From Halomonas sp. M4R1S46 (lineage in GTDB: Bacteria > Pseudomonadota > Gammaproteobacteria > Pseudomonadales > Halomonadaceae), in assembly GCF_025725685.1 (NCBI RefSeq), contig NZ_CP107008.1:1984001-2048000 (forward strand): a stretch of 64,000 bases of DNA, in the 5' to 3' direction. The notes under the pieces are model-generated. The model did not search any database, was not told the DNA's origin, and saw only the letters and a list, made by a program, of their open reading frames with translations. This document shows positions 25,921 to 37,910 of this stretch, piece after piece; position 1 is the stretch's first letter; every line of letters starts with the position of its first letter. Both the position numbers and the translations under genes were made by a program.

Positions 25921-26505
25921 ATGTCCGGCAAGCGAATCCTGATGCTCTGCGGCGATTTCGCCGAAGACTACGAGACCATGGTCCCCTTCCAGGCCCTCCA
26001 GGCCGTGGGACATCGCGTCGACGCGGTCTGCCCCGACAAGCGCCCCGGCGACACCGTGGCCACGGCGATCCACGACTTCGAGGGCGACCAGACCTACACC
26101 GAGAAACCGGGCCATCGCTTCGCCCTGAATGCCAGCTTCGAGGAGGTCGACCCGGCCGCCTACGATGGCCTGGTGATTCCTGGCGGGCGAGCGCCCGAGT
26201 ACCTGCGTCTCGATGCCCGGGTGATCGAGATCGTGCGGCACTTCTTCACGGCGGACAAGCCCGTGGCGGCCGTCTGCCACGGCGTCCAGCTGCTCGCCGC
26301 CGCCCGGGTGCTGGAGGGGCGGCGCTGCTCCGCCTACCCGGCCTGTCGCCCCGAGGTGGAGCTCGCCGGTGGCCACTATGCCGATATCGCCGTGGACGCG
26401 GCGGTGACCGACGGCAACCTGGTCACCGCGCCGGCCTGGCCGGCCCATCCCGCCTGGCTCGCCCAGTACCTCGAGCGGCTCGGCACCCGCATCGGCCACG
26501 CCTGA
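25921..26505 (+). CDS. DJ-1/PfpI family protein (class I glutamine amidotransferase-like)
   Basis: A 194-residue DJ-1/PfpI-fold protein with the nucleophile elbow VAAVCHGVQLL (cysteine near residue 120) and the N-terminal acidic residue in ILMLCGDFAEDYE. Family members act as deglycases, hydratases or stress chaperones; which applies here is unknown. AGGAGA precedes the ATG by six bases. Confidence 0.88.
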   Translation: MSGKRILMLCGDFAEDYETMVPFQALQAVGHRVDAVCPDKRPGDTVATAIHDFEGDQTYTEKPGHRFALNASFEEVDPAAYDGLVIPGGRAPEYLRLDARVIEIVRHFFTADKPVAAVCHGVQLLAAARVLEGRRCSAYPACRPEVELAGGHYADIAVDAAVTDGNLVTAPAWPAHPAWLAQYLERLGTRIGHA

Positions 26506-26598
26506 GGCCCGGCTTGCCGAGCCCCCTGCCAGGCGGCATGCTGTCGCCTGGCACCTCGTGCGGTGCGCCTGGACCATGCCGCCAAGGAGATCGGGACC

Positions 26599-27000
26599 AT
26601 GTGCAAGCTATTCACCGGCGCCGACCCCGCCCTGTGGGAGTCGCAGACGCGCTCCATGCGACTCGACGGGGTGAGCACCAGCGTGCGCCTCGAGGGATTC
26701 TTCTGGGGCGTGCTCGAGGAGATCGGCCGCCGCGACGACCTGGGGCTGAGCCAGCTGCTCACCCGGCTCTCCCGGGAATGGATCGAGTCGGGACGCGACG
26801 TCGATAACTTCGCGTCCTTCCTGCGCGTCTGTTGTGGGCGCTACTACGCCCTGCAGCTCGCCGGGGAGGTGCCGCCCCGCCAGGACGCCCCCATCGCCGA
26901 CCTGGATGCCGAGGCCATCCTGGCCAGGGAGCGCCGCCGTCGCCACGGCGCGAGCGCGGCCCGTCAGGCCGAGGCCGCTTCCTGCTCGGCCACGCGGTAG
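26599..27000 (+). CDS. Ribbon-helix-helix domain protein
   Basis: A 133-residue protein with a ribbon-helix-helix DNA-binding domain of the RHH_4 type at about residues 14-80: TRSMRLDGVSTSVRLEGFFW, then an EEIG and LSQLLTRLSREW helix pair. AAGGAGA eight bases upstream supports the ATG at 26599 rather than 26563. Its last 37 bases overlap the end of convergent sufE. Its target is unknown. Confidence 0.75.
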   Translation: MCKLFTGADPALWESQTRSMRLDGVSTSVRLEGFFWGVLEEIGRRDDLGLSQLLTRLSREWIESGRDVDNFASFLRVCCGRYYALQLAGEVPPRQDAPIADLDAEAILARERRRRHGASAARQAEAASCSATR

Positions 27001-27395
27001 ATCCGCTCCAGCATGGCGTTCAGGCCGTTGCTGCGGGTCGGCGACAGGTGCTTGTCGAGGCCCAGGTCCTTGAGGAAGTGCGGGCTGGTGGCGCGGATGT
27101 CCTCGGGGCGCTGGTCATTGTAGATGCGCATCAGCACGGCGATCAGCCCCGAGACGATGGCCGCATCGGAGATCGCCTGGAAGTGCAGGCGATCGCCCTG
27201 CCGCGCGTGGTGCATCCAGACATTGGACTGGCAGCCCTGGATCTTCAGCTCCGCGACCTTCCACTCGTCGGGAAAGGCCGGCAGCTGCTTGCCCATGTCG
27301 ATGATGTACTGGTAGCGATCCATCCAGTTGTCGAACATCTCGAACTCGTCCAGCAGCTCCTGCTGGGCCTGTTCGGCGGTGGTCTCTGTGCTCAT
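26964..27395 (-). CDS. sufE: SufE family cysteine desulfurase sulfur acceptor
   Basis: A 143-residue sulfur-transfer protein that takes persulfide from a cysteine desulfurase (SufS or CsdA) for Fe-S assembly. The acceptor cysteine lies in IQGCQSNVWM, the family signature, and the C-terminal GLDKHLSPTRSNGLNAML is also typical. No suf operon adjoins; the gene sits 27 bases downstream of a recombinase gene on the same strand and may share its transcript. The 3' end overlaps the RHH gene. Confidence 0.92.
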   Translation of the reverse strand: MSTETTAEQAQQELLDEFEMFDNWMDRYQYIIDMGKQLPAFPDEWKVAELKIQGCQSNVWMHHARQGDRLHFQAISDAAIVSGLIAVLMRIYNDQRPEDIRATSPHFLKDLGLDKHLSPTRSNGLNAMLERIYRVAEQEAASA

Positions 27396-27422
27396 GGGAA
27401 CTCCTCGATGTGATGGTCGCGA

Positions 27423-28622
27423 TTATAACGTCCGGGAGCCGCCCTCGTCCGCCCCCTCGCCTGCCACCCGGCCCGACAGCCCGTGCCGGGCCTGCTGGCG
27501 ATGCCACTCCGCGTCCTCGGCATGGAGATAGCGCGCTGTGGTGTCGAGCCGCGCATGGCGCGCCGTCTCGGCCAGGTAGCGCAACTCGATCCCGGCCTGG
27601 GCCTGGTGGGTCAGGGCCGTGTGGCGGAGCCAGTGGGGCGTGGCCCGTCGCAGCTGGGCCACCTCCCGCCTCGCCGCCTCGCCGAGCTCGGCCGCCAGGC
27701 CCCCTGCCGCCTCGTCGAAGACACCGCGCATCAGCCGGTACAGCCGGTTCTCGCCCAGGCCGCGGCGACCGTCCAGCCCCCGCAGCAGCGGCGTGGCCTC
27801 GTCCGGCCCGGGCTCGGGGGCGAGGCCGAGGTGGCCTCGCCAGTCGCCGAGCAGGTGCATCATGTCCGGGGGTACCGGAAGGCGGGCCGCCTTGCCGCCC
27901 TTCCCCACCACGTCCCACCACCAGCGCCCCTCGCGCCGCTGGAAGTCGCTCATGCGGGCCGCCGCCATCTCCGAGATCCGTGGGGCCAGCAGGTAGGCGA
28001 AGCCGAACGCCAGGCGGCGCCGCTGTGCCTCGAAGCGTTCCCGTGGCGTGGCCTCGGCATCCGGCTCGCGATCCAGCCAGCCCCACAGCCAGTCCCACAG
28101 CGGGCGCTCCAGGTAGCGCTCGATCCGCGGCTGACGGTTGTCCAGGCGACGCCGCTTGTCGCGCATCAGCCGGAAGGGGTTGTGGGCGATCCAGCCCGCC
28201 TCGGCCAGCCAGGCGAACAGCCCCTGCAGGATGACCAGGCTCTGCCGGCGACTGGCCGGTGACAGCGGGCCGCGGAACGGTCGCCAACGAGGATCGCGAC
28301 GCGGTCGCGTCGCGCCCACCCAGCGCTCCCGGGGCTGCGGGTCGCCGAGGAAGGCCTCGAAGGCGTCGAGATGGTCGCGGCGCACCTCGGCGAGCCCCAG
28401 GTTCTGGGTCGCCAGCCACAGCAGCAGGCGCTCGGCCTCGCGACGGTAGGCGCGCCGGGTATTGGGGCTGGCCCGGTACTCGGCGAGCCACAGGCCCACC
28501 GCCTCGATGTCGTCGCGGGCGGCGATATGGCTGGTGCCCTGGGCGGACGGCGCGGCCGGCACGGCGGGCGCCGTCTCGTACAGCCCCTGCACCATCTCCT
28601 GCCCGATGACGGAGTCCGACAT
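27423..28622 (-). CDS. Tyrosine recombinase / integrase
   Basis: A 399-residue recombinase. A SAM-like core-binding domain (about 35-150, with SPNTRRAYRREAERLLLWLA) precedes the catalytic domain. Catalytic residues are visible as Arg in LLAPRISEM, Lys in VGKGGKAARL, HxxR in TPHWLRHTAL, and His/Tyr in TARHARLDTTARYLH. The start at 28622 has GAGGGG ahead of it. It is divergent from the KfrA-like gene across a 241-base A+T-rich region with two inverted repeats. No phage genes are nearby, so it looks like a resident orphan recombinase. Confidence 0.88.
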   Translation of the reverse strand: MSDSVIGQEMVQGLYETAPAVPAAPSAQGTSHIAARDDIEAVGLWLAEYRASPNTRRAYRREAERLLLWLATQNLGLAEVRRDHLDAFEAFLGDPQPRERWVGATRPRRDPRWRPFRGPLSPASRRQSLVILQGLFAWLAEAGWIAHNPFRLMRDKRRRLDNRQPRIERYLERPLWDWLWGWLDREPDAEATPRERFEAQRRRLAFGFAYLLAPRISEMAAARMSDFQRREGRWWWDVVGKGGKAARLPVPPDMMHLLGDWRGHLGLAPEPGPDEATPLLRGLDGRRGLGENRLYRLMRGVFDEAAGGLAAELGEAARREVAQLRRATPHWLRHTALTHQAQAGIELRYLAETARHARLDTTARYLHAEDAEWHRQQARHGLSGRVAGEGADEGGSRTL

Positions 28623-28702
28623 TCCTTCCCCTCTCCCTCTTCTCTCTTCCGTGTGCGACACGCCGCATGACGGCCGGGAACAGTGTCCCCGTGGCCACCA
28701 GG

Positions 28703-28734
28703 AAAATCAAGATAAGCCGCGTAATCTTGATTTT
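28703..28734. promoter_or_regulatory. Inverted repeat in the recombinase/KfrA-like divergent region
   Basis: Arms AAAATCAAGAT (28703-28713) and ATCTTGATTTT (28724-28734) are exact complements with a 10-base spacer. It is probably an operator for the KfrA-like protein or another regulator, as KfrA proteins bind inverted repeats at their own promoters. Confidence 0.55.
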
Positions 28735-28754
28735 TATCTCGAAATGGTAATGTA

Positions 28755-28766
28755 TTTTACGTAAAA
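28755..28766. promoter_or_regulatory. Perfect 12-bp palindrome TTTTACGTAAAA
   Basis: It lies in the same A+T-rich divergent region, about 98 bases ahead of the KfrA-like start, with further GTAAT-type repeats around it. Candidate operator. Confidence 0.5.
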
Positions 28767-28863
28767 CGTAATATGTAATTATTTTGTTTTCCCGTCTCCC
28801 GGGGTATGCTGCGCGCATCGGCGAGGCCTCCGGGGAGGCGAGTCAACAGGCGAGGAGAACGGC

Positions 28864-29922
28864 ATGGCACGCAGCGGTGTGCAGTACGAGGATGTGCAGC
28901 GGGCGATCGATACCCTGATGGCCAGGGGCGAGGCGCCCAGCGTGCAGAAGATCCGCGAGGCGCTGGGCACCGGCAGCTTCACCACCATCAGCGAACACCT
29001 CAGGGAGTGGCGCAAGCGCCGCGAGGAGAACCGGGACGTGCCCCCGCCGCGGGGCATGCCGGCGGCCCTTCAGGACATGGCCGAGACGCTCTGGCAGCAG
29101 GCCCAGGCATCGGCCAACGAGGCACTGGCCCACTATCGCCGCGAGGCCGACGACAAGGTGGCCGAGGCCGGCGAGCAGGCCGCGGAGGCCGTGCGCCGAG
29201 CCGAGGACGCCGAACAGCGCGAGGCCGCCCTCTCCGCTCACCTGACACGCACCGAGGCGCGCCTCGAGGCCCAGACCGCCGAGCTGGCGCGACTACAGGC
29301 CGACCATGAGGCCCTGGCGAGCCGCGAGGCACGCCAGCGGGAGGCCCGGACGCGGCTGGAGGCACGCCTCGAGGAGCTGCAGGCGGAGCTGGAGGCCCAG
29401 GGCCAGGCCCACCGTCAGGCGCAGGCCGACCAGGAGGCGACCCACCAGGCGCGACTGGCCCAGGAGGAGCAGCGCCACGAGAGCGCCGAGGCGCGCTTGA
29501 TGGGGCTGCTCGACGAGGCCCGCCGGGAACGCCAGGCCGCCGAGAAGGCCCATGCCAGCCGCCACGACAAGCTGGAGAAACGCCTGGAGACGCTTCAGGA
29601 AGAGCACAGGGCGCTGCGCGCGGAACTCAGCGAGGAGCAGCGGCGGCGCCGTGAGGCGCAGCAGGCGGGGCGCGACGCCGAGGCGGCCCGCCTGTCGCTG
29701 GAGGAGGAAAGGACGCGCCTGACGGCGCGGCTGGAGGACAGCCAGCAGGCCCTGGCATCGCGCCAGGAGCGCGTGGAAGCCTTGGAGCGACGCCTCGAGG
29801 ATCGCCTCTGGTCATCACTGGAGGGGATCCGCGAGACCCAGGCCCGGTTGAGCGAAACGGTCGAAAACGACGCGGGCCCCGACGATGCGGGGCCCACGCA
29901 GGCAGAGAGTGCCGAGAACTAA
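28864..29922 (+). CDS. KfrA-like DNA-binding protein with long coiled coil
   Basis: A 352-residue protein. The N-terminal 60 residues form the KfrA-type helix-turn-helix (VQYEDVQRAIDTLMARG and GTGSFTTISEHLREW). Residues about 85-335 are an almost unbroken Glu/Arg/Ala-rich coiled coil. Plasmid KfrA proteins autoregulate and form filaments that aid segregation; this chromosomal version may organise DNA or control the divergent recombinase. That is inference. GGCGAGGAGAACGGC supplies a good ribosome site. A foldback repeat begins three bases after the stop. Confidence 0.85.
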   Translation: MARSGVQYEDVQRAIDTLMARGEAPSVQKIREALGTGSFTTISEHLREWRKRREENRDVPPPRGMPAALQDMAETLWQQAQASANEALAHYRREADDKVAEAGEQAAEAVRRAEDAEQREAALSAHLTRTEARLEAQTAELARLQADHEALASREARQREARTRLEARLEELQAELEAQGQAHRQAQADQEATHQARLAQEEQRHESAEARLMGLLDEARRERQAAEKAHASRHDKLEKRLETLQEEHRALRAELSEEQRRRREAQQAGRDAEAARLSLEEERTRLTARLEDSQQALASRQERVEALERRLEDRLWSSLEGIRETQARLSETVENDAGPDDAGPTQAESAEN

Positions 29923-29925
29923 CCA

Positions 29926-30083
29926 AGGAAACGCAGATTTGCGTCGTGAGCGAAGATAGGCTGGTTGACGCCGGCGCGGAGCGACCGGAGTTTACGTGCT
30001 GCTAAATGAGGATCGCGACGGTCCGACGCCTCGGCACCGCCGGCGGCCGGCCTATCGAGCGCAGCAGCAAATCAGGGTTTCCT
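29926..30083. mobile_element. 158-bp foldback (MITE-like) element between convergent genes
   Basis: Terminal inverted repeats AGGAAACGCAGATTTGC (29926-29942) and GCAAATCAGGGTTTCCT (30067-30083) match except at two positions. Inner pairs such as GATAGGC/GCCTATC let most of the element fold on itself. It has no coding capacity. It starts three bases after the KfrA-like stop and reaches into the nfuA stop codon, so it probably serves as a bidirectional terminator. Confidence 0.7.
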
Positions 30084-30657
30084 AGCGGTAGTAGGCGTTG
30101 GTGGTGTCGGTATGGTCGGTGACGTCGCGGATGCCGGCCAGCTCCGGGATACGCTCCTTCAGGGTCTTCTCGACGCCTTCCTTGAGGGTCAGGTCGACGG
30201 CGGCGCAGCCCTGGCAGCCGCCGCCGAAGGCCAGCACGGCCACCTGCTCCTCGGTCAGCTCGACCAGCTTGACCTCGCCGCCGTGGGCGGCCAGCCCCGG
30301 GTTGATCTCGCTGTAGAGCACGTAGTTGACGCGGTCGGCCAGCGGGCTGTCGGCGTTGACCTTGGGCATCTTGGCGTTGGGCGCCTTGATGGTCAGCTGG
30401 CCGCCCATGCGGTCGGCATTGAAGTCGACCACCGCCTCCTCGAGGAAGGGCAGGCTGTGCTTGTCCAGGTAGACGGCGATCTTGTCGAGCTCGAGGCGCT
30501 CGTCGCTGGGCCGGCAGTAGGCCAGGCAGGTCTCGGCATAGGGCGTGCCGGGCTGGGTGATGAAGATGCGCACGGCGATGCCCTCGACGTTCTGCTTGGC
30601 CAGCAGTTCGGCGAGGTAGTCCTGGGCACTGTCGGTAATCTGGATGCTGTCGCTCAT
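30082..30657 (-). CDS. nfuA: Fe-S biogenesis protein NfuA
   Basis: A 191-residue Fe-S carrier. The N-terminal half is a degenerate A-type carrier domain (IQITDSAQDYLAELL to about residue 95) and the C-terminal half an Nfu domain with the cluster-binding CxxC in GGGCQGCAAVDLTLK. The start MSDSIQITD has GAGAGC upstream and matches the family; longer readings add unrelated sequence. The TAG stop overlaps the edge of the foldback element. It is divergent from metH. Confidence 0.95.
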   Translation of the reverse strand: MSDSIQITDSAQDYLAELLAKQNVEGIAVRIFITQPGTPYAETCLAYCRPSDERLELDKIAVYLDKHSLPFLEEAVVDFNADRMGGQLTIKAPNAKMPKVNADSPLADRVNYVLYSEINPGLAAHGGEVKLVELTEEQVAVLAFGGGCQGCAAVDLTLKEGVEKTLKERIPELAGIRDVTDHTDTTNAYYR

Positions 30658-30784
30658 GATGCTCTCGCTGTTCGAGCCGGGCCGCCGCGGTGCCGACCGC
30701 CGCGACCGCAGGCCGCAATGAGGTGATGGGCCCATGGTAAGCGAGTGGCCGTCGCGAGACAATCCCGAGTGATTTGCTGGGTTA

Positions 30785-30833
30785 TAGGGCGCGTTGACCA
30801 TCGCAACGTGCGTGCGATGGTCAACGCGCCCTA
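30785..30833. repeat. Perfect 21-bp inverted repeat between nfuA and metH
   Basis: Arms 30785-30805 and 30813-30833 are exact complements around a 7-base loop (ACGTGCG). It lies upstream of both divergent genes, so it is not an ordinary terminator. It could be an operator, an insulator or a leader structure. Confidence 0.7.
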
Positions 30834-30999
30834 GGCCCCTGCCGCCGCACGCCGGCTTTTGCTACCATAGCGGTTTTCGGTTTTGTCACGGGCCTCGTTG
30901 CCCCGCCGACTCTCGACGGCCACCTCGTATGGCAAGACGCCCCAGGCGCCGCGCCGTCGATGCGCCCCGACGCCTTCACGCTGGAGATTGACCCGACCC

Positions 31000-34701
<3,702 letters not shown>

Positions 34702-34764
34702 TGGCGCGGCGTGTCATCTCGGGCCCCCGGCGCGGGGCCGGCCCCGGTCGTGACGGACGGTGCC

Positions 34765-36093
34765 ATGCTGCCTGAGTCTCCGCGCCGCCGGACCATCCTG
34801 CGCCTCGCCCTGCCGATCATCGGCGGCATGCTCAGCCAGAGCCTGCTCAACCTGATCGACGCGGCGCTGGTGGGCTCGCTGGGTGAGGTGCCCCTGGCCG
34901 GGGTGGGCATCGGCGGCTACGCGATCTTCTTGATCACCGCCGTGGTGTTCGGCCTGTCGTCCGGCGTGCAGGCGCAGACCGCGCGACGTCACGGCGAGGG
35001 GGACTGGGAGCGGCGCGCCCTGGCCCTCAACGCCGGGCTGGCGATCGCCCTGGCCGTCGCCCTGCCCCTGACCCTGCTGTGCCTGTGGCAGGCGCCCCGC
35101 CTGCTGGCTCTGATCAACCAGGACCCGGCGGTGAATGTCGAGGCCGTCGCCTACTTTCGCTGGCGCGTGGTGTCGCTGGTGCCGGTGGCGATGATCTTCT
35201 GCTTCCGCGGCTACTGGAACGGCATCCAGCGGACCGGCGTGTACCTGCGCATCATCCTGGTCATGCACCTGGTCAACGTGGTGGCCAGCGTGCTGCTGAT
35301 CTTCGGCTGGCTGGGGCTGCCCGCCATGGGGGCCGCCGGCGCCGGGGCCGGCACCAGCCTCTCGCTGTATGCAGGACTCGCCATCTGGGCGGGGCTGAGC
35401 CTCCGGCATGCCACCGGCAGCGGGTTCCTGGCGGGTCGGCCCTATCCCCGGACCCTCGTCACCACCCTGCGCCTGGCCGTGCCCCATTCGTTCCAGCAGG
35501 TCTGGTTCGCGGCGGGCTACGCGGTGCTGTTCTGGATCCTCGGGCAGGTCGGTACCGCCAGCGTCGCGGTGGGCCACGTGCTGGTGAACCTCTCGCTGCT
35601 GCTGATCCTGCCCGGCGTGGGCCTGGGCATGGCGGCGATGAGCCTGGTCGGCCAGTCGCTGGGCCGCCAGGACCACCACGAGGCCCACCGCTGGGGCTGG
35701 GACGTGGTGCGCCTGGCCTGGCCGTGCCTGGCGCTGATCGCCCTGCCCATGGTGCTGTTCCCCGAGGCGGTGCTCGCGCTCTTTCTCCACGACCCGGCGC
35801 TCACCGCCATGGGGCGGATGCCGCTGCGGCTCACCGCCGTGATGATCGTGCTCGATGCCGCGGCGCTGGTGTTCGCTCAGGCCTTGCTCGGGGCCGGAGC
35901 GAATCGTACGGTAATGACGACCACCCTGACCCTGCAGTGGCTGGTGTTCCTGCCGCTGGCCTGGTGGGTGGGCGTTCAACTAGGCTATGGCCTGGTGGGC
36001 ATCTGGTGGGTTCAGCTCGGCTATCGCTGCCTGAACTCCGCCTGGTTCGTGATGATCTGGCAGCGACGCCGTTGGCTGAGGCTCGCGATATGA
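34765..36093 (+). CDS. MATE family multidrug/Na+ efflux transporter
   Basis: A 442-residue inner-membrane protein with about twelve hydrophobic segments. The first repeat begins LRLALPIIGGMLSQSLLNLID and the second half begins LRLAVPHSFQQVWFAAGYAV, the pseudo-twofold typical of MATE exporters coupled to Na+ or H+. Residues such as GSLGEVPLAGVGIGGY match the family. A GTG at 34711 would add 18 residues and sits close behind metH; the ATG at 34765 is preferred by similarity. Confidence 0.88.
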   Translation: MLPESPRRRTILRLALPIIGGMLSQSLLNLIDAALVGSLGEVPLAGVGIGGYAIFLITAVVFGLSSGVQAQTARRHGEGDWERRALALNAGLAIALAVALPLTLLCLWQAPRLLALINQDPAVNVEAVAYFRWRVVSLVPVAMIFCFRGYWNGIQRTGVYLRIILVMHLVNVVASVLLIFGWLGLPAMGAAGAGAGTSLSLYAGLAIWAGLSLRHATGSGFLAGRPYPRTLVTTLRLAVPHSFQQVWFAAGYAVLFWILGQVGTASVAVGHVLVNLSLLLILPGVGLGMAAMSLVGQSLGRQDHHEAHRWGWDVVRLAWPCLALIALPMVLFPEAVLALFLHDPALTAMGRMPLRLTAVMIVLDAAALVFAQALLGAGANRTVMTTTLTLQWLVFLPLAWWVGVQLGYGLVGIWWVQLGYRCLNSAWFVMIWQRRRWLRLAI

Positions 36094-36178
36094 TGTCGGG
36101 AGCCCGCCGGAGGCGACCATTGGGGCGAATCCCACAGGCGCCACGGCTCATTCCATTTCGAATATAAAGTATGAAGAT

Positions 36179-36197
36179 TTATTCTTTTATAGAATAA
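36179..36197 (+). promoter_or_regulatory. A+T-rich control region ahead of cysI
   Basis: TTATTC and GAATAA form an inverted repeat around TTTTATA inside an A+T-rich island (36155-36200) that contrasts with the G+C-rich surroundings. A sulfur-regulon (CysB-type) site would be expected here, but the match is only by composition and position. Confidence 0.35.
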
Positions 36198-36257
36198 CCC
36201 CGACCCATTAAGGTGGTCGCCAAGCTCCGCCACTTCCAAGTTGCAGGTAAGCGCTGA

Positions 36258-37910
36258 ATGTACCGTTACGACACCCATGATCAGACCCTGGTCGACGAGC
36301 GCGTCGCCCAGTTCCGCGACCAGATGCGTCGCTACCTCGAGGGCAAGATCAGCGACGAGGAGTTTCTGCCGCTTCGCGTGCAGAACGGTCTCTATATCCA
36401 GCGCTATGCGCCGATGCTGCGCATCGCCATCCCCTACGGCATGCTGGCCTCCTACCAGCTGCGCAAGCTGGGCGAGATCGCGGCCCGCTATGATCGGGGC
36501 TATGGCCATTTTACCACCCGCACCAACCTCCAGCTGAACTGGCCGAAGCTCGAGGACGTGCCGGACATGCTGGCGGAGCTCGCCAGCGTGCAGATGCACG
36601 CCATCCAGACCAGCGGCAACGACATCCGCAACACCACCACCGACCAGTTCTCCGGCGTCGCCGCCGACGAGGACGTCGATCCGCGCGCCTGGTGCGAGCT
36701 GATTCGCCAGTGGTCGACCTTCCACCCCGAGTTCGCCTATCTGCCGCGCAAGTTCAAGATCGCCGTGACCGGGGCCGAGGAGGATCGCGCCGCCATCCAG
36801 GTCCACGACGTGGGCCTGCGGCTGTGGCGCGACGAGGCCGGCGAGGTGCGCGTGAAGGTGCTGGCCGGTGGCGGCCTGGGTCGCACGCCGATGATCGGCG
36901 ACGTGGTCCGCGAGGACCTGCCCTGGCAGCACCTGTTGACCTACCTGGAAGCGATCCTGCGGGTCTACAACCAGTTCGGCCGTCGCGACAACAAGTTCAA
37001 GGCGCGCATCAAGATCCTGGTCAAGGCGCTGGGCATCGAGGAGTTCCGCCGCCGCGTCGAGGCGGAGTGGGCGCACCTCAAGGACGGCTCCCAGACCCTC
37101 ACCGAGGAGGCCGTGGCGGCGGTCGCCGATCACTTCGTCGACCCCGAGCGTCGCGAGGTGAGCCAGGAGGCCATCGCCGCCTACGAACGCCTGCGCACGG
37201 AGAACCGCGCCTTCGCCCGCTTCGTGACCAACAACGTCACCGACCACAAGGTCCCCGGCTACAAGGCCGTGACCCTGTCGCTGAAGCGCCGCGAGCACTC
37301 GCCGGGCGACGTCACCTCCGAGCAGATGACCGCAATCGCCGACCTGGCCGACGAGTTCGGCTATGGCGAGCTGCGGGTCACCCACGAGCAGAACCTGGTG
37401 CTGACCGACGTCCCGGTGGACCGCATCGAGGCACTCTGGCAGCGCCTCGAGGCCCTCGGCATGGCCAACCCGACCGTGGGCACCCTCGCCGACCTGATCT
37501 GCTGCCCCGGCGGCGACTACTGCGGCCTGGCCAACGCCAAGTCGATCCCGGTCGCCCACGCCATCCAGGAACGCTTCGAGGACCTCGACTTCCTCTATGA
37601 CCTGGGGCCGCTGGAGCTCAACATCTCCGGCTGCATGAACGCCTGCGGCCATCACCACGTCGGCCACATCGGCATCCTCGGCGTCGACAAGAAGGGCGAG
37701 GAGTACTACCAGATCTCGCTGGGCGGCAGCCAGGGCAACGGCGCCTCCCTGGGCAAGATCCTCGGCCCGTCCTTCTATCGCGAGGACGTGCCCAGCGTGA
37801 TCGACAAGCTGCTGCAGGTCTACGTCGGCGAGCGCACCGCCGACGAGACCTTCCTCGACACCTATCGCCGCATCGGCCTCAAACCCTTCAAGGAGCGTGT
37901 CTATGCCTGA
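36258..37910 (+). CDS. cysI: Sulfite (nitrite/sulfite) reductase hemoprotein, CysI type
   Basis: Six-electron reduction of sulfite to sulfide in cysteine synthesis. It has 550 residues and two ferredoxin-like and two siroheme/[4Fe-4S] half domains. The coupled cluster-siroheme cysteines are in LICCPGGDYCGLA and ISGCMNACGHHH near residues 415-465. RTNLQLNW and TTTDQFSGV are substrate-side motifs. The next gene overlaps its end by eight bases. No flavoprotein cysJ is adjacent, so electrons may come from a ferredoxin-type donor. Confidence 0.93.
   Translation: MYRYDTHDQTLVDERVAQFRDQMRRYLEGKISDEEFLPLRVQNGLYIQRYAPMLRIAIPYGMLASYQLRKLGEIAARYDRGYGHFTTRTNLQLNWPKLEDVPDMLAELASVQMHAIQTSGNDIRNTTTDQFSGVAADEDVDPRAWCELIRQWSTFHPEFAYLPRKFKIAVTGAEEDRAAIQVHDVGLRLWRDEAGEVRVKVLAGGGLGRTPMIGDVVREDLPWQHLLTYLEAILRVYNQFGRRDNKFKARIKILVKALGIEEFRRRVEAEWAHLKDGSQTLTEEAVAAVADHFVDPERREVSQEAIAAYERLRTENRAFARFVTNNVTDHKVPGYKAVTLSLKRREHSPGDVTSEQMTAIADLADEFGYGELRVTHEQNLVLTDVPVDRIEALWQRLEALGMANPTVGTLADLICCPGGDYCGLANAKSIPVAHAIQERFEDLDFLYDLGPLELNISGCMNACGHHHVGHIGILGVDKKGEEYYQISLGGSQGNGASLGKILGPSFYREDVPSVIDKLLQVYVGERTADETFLDTYRRIGLKPFKERVYA

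Noticed and set aside
30802..30999. Cobalamin riboswitch upstream of metH
   Set aside because: The B12-box and expected long conserved aptamer are not seen in the 5' region.
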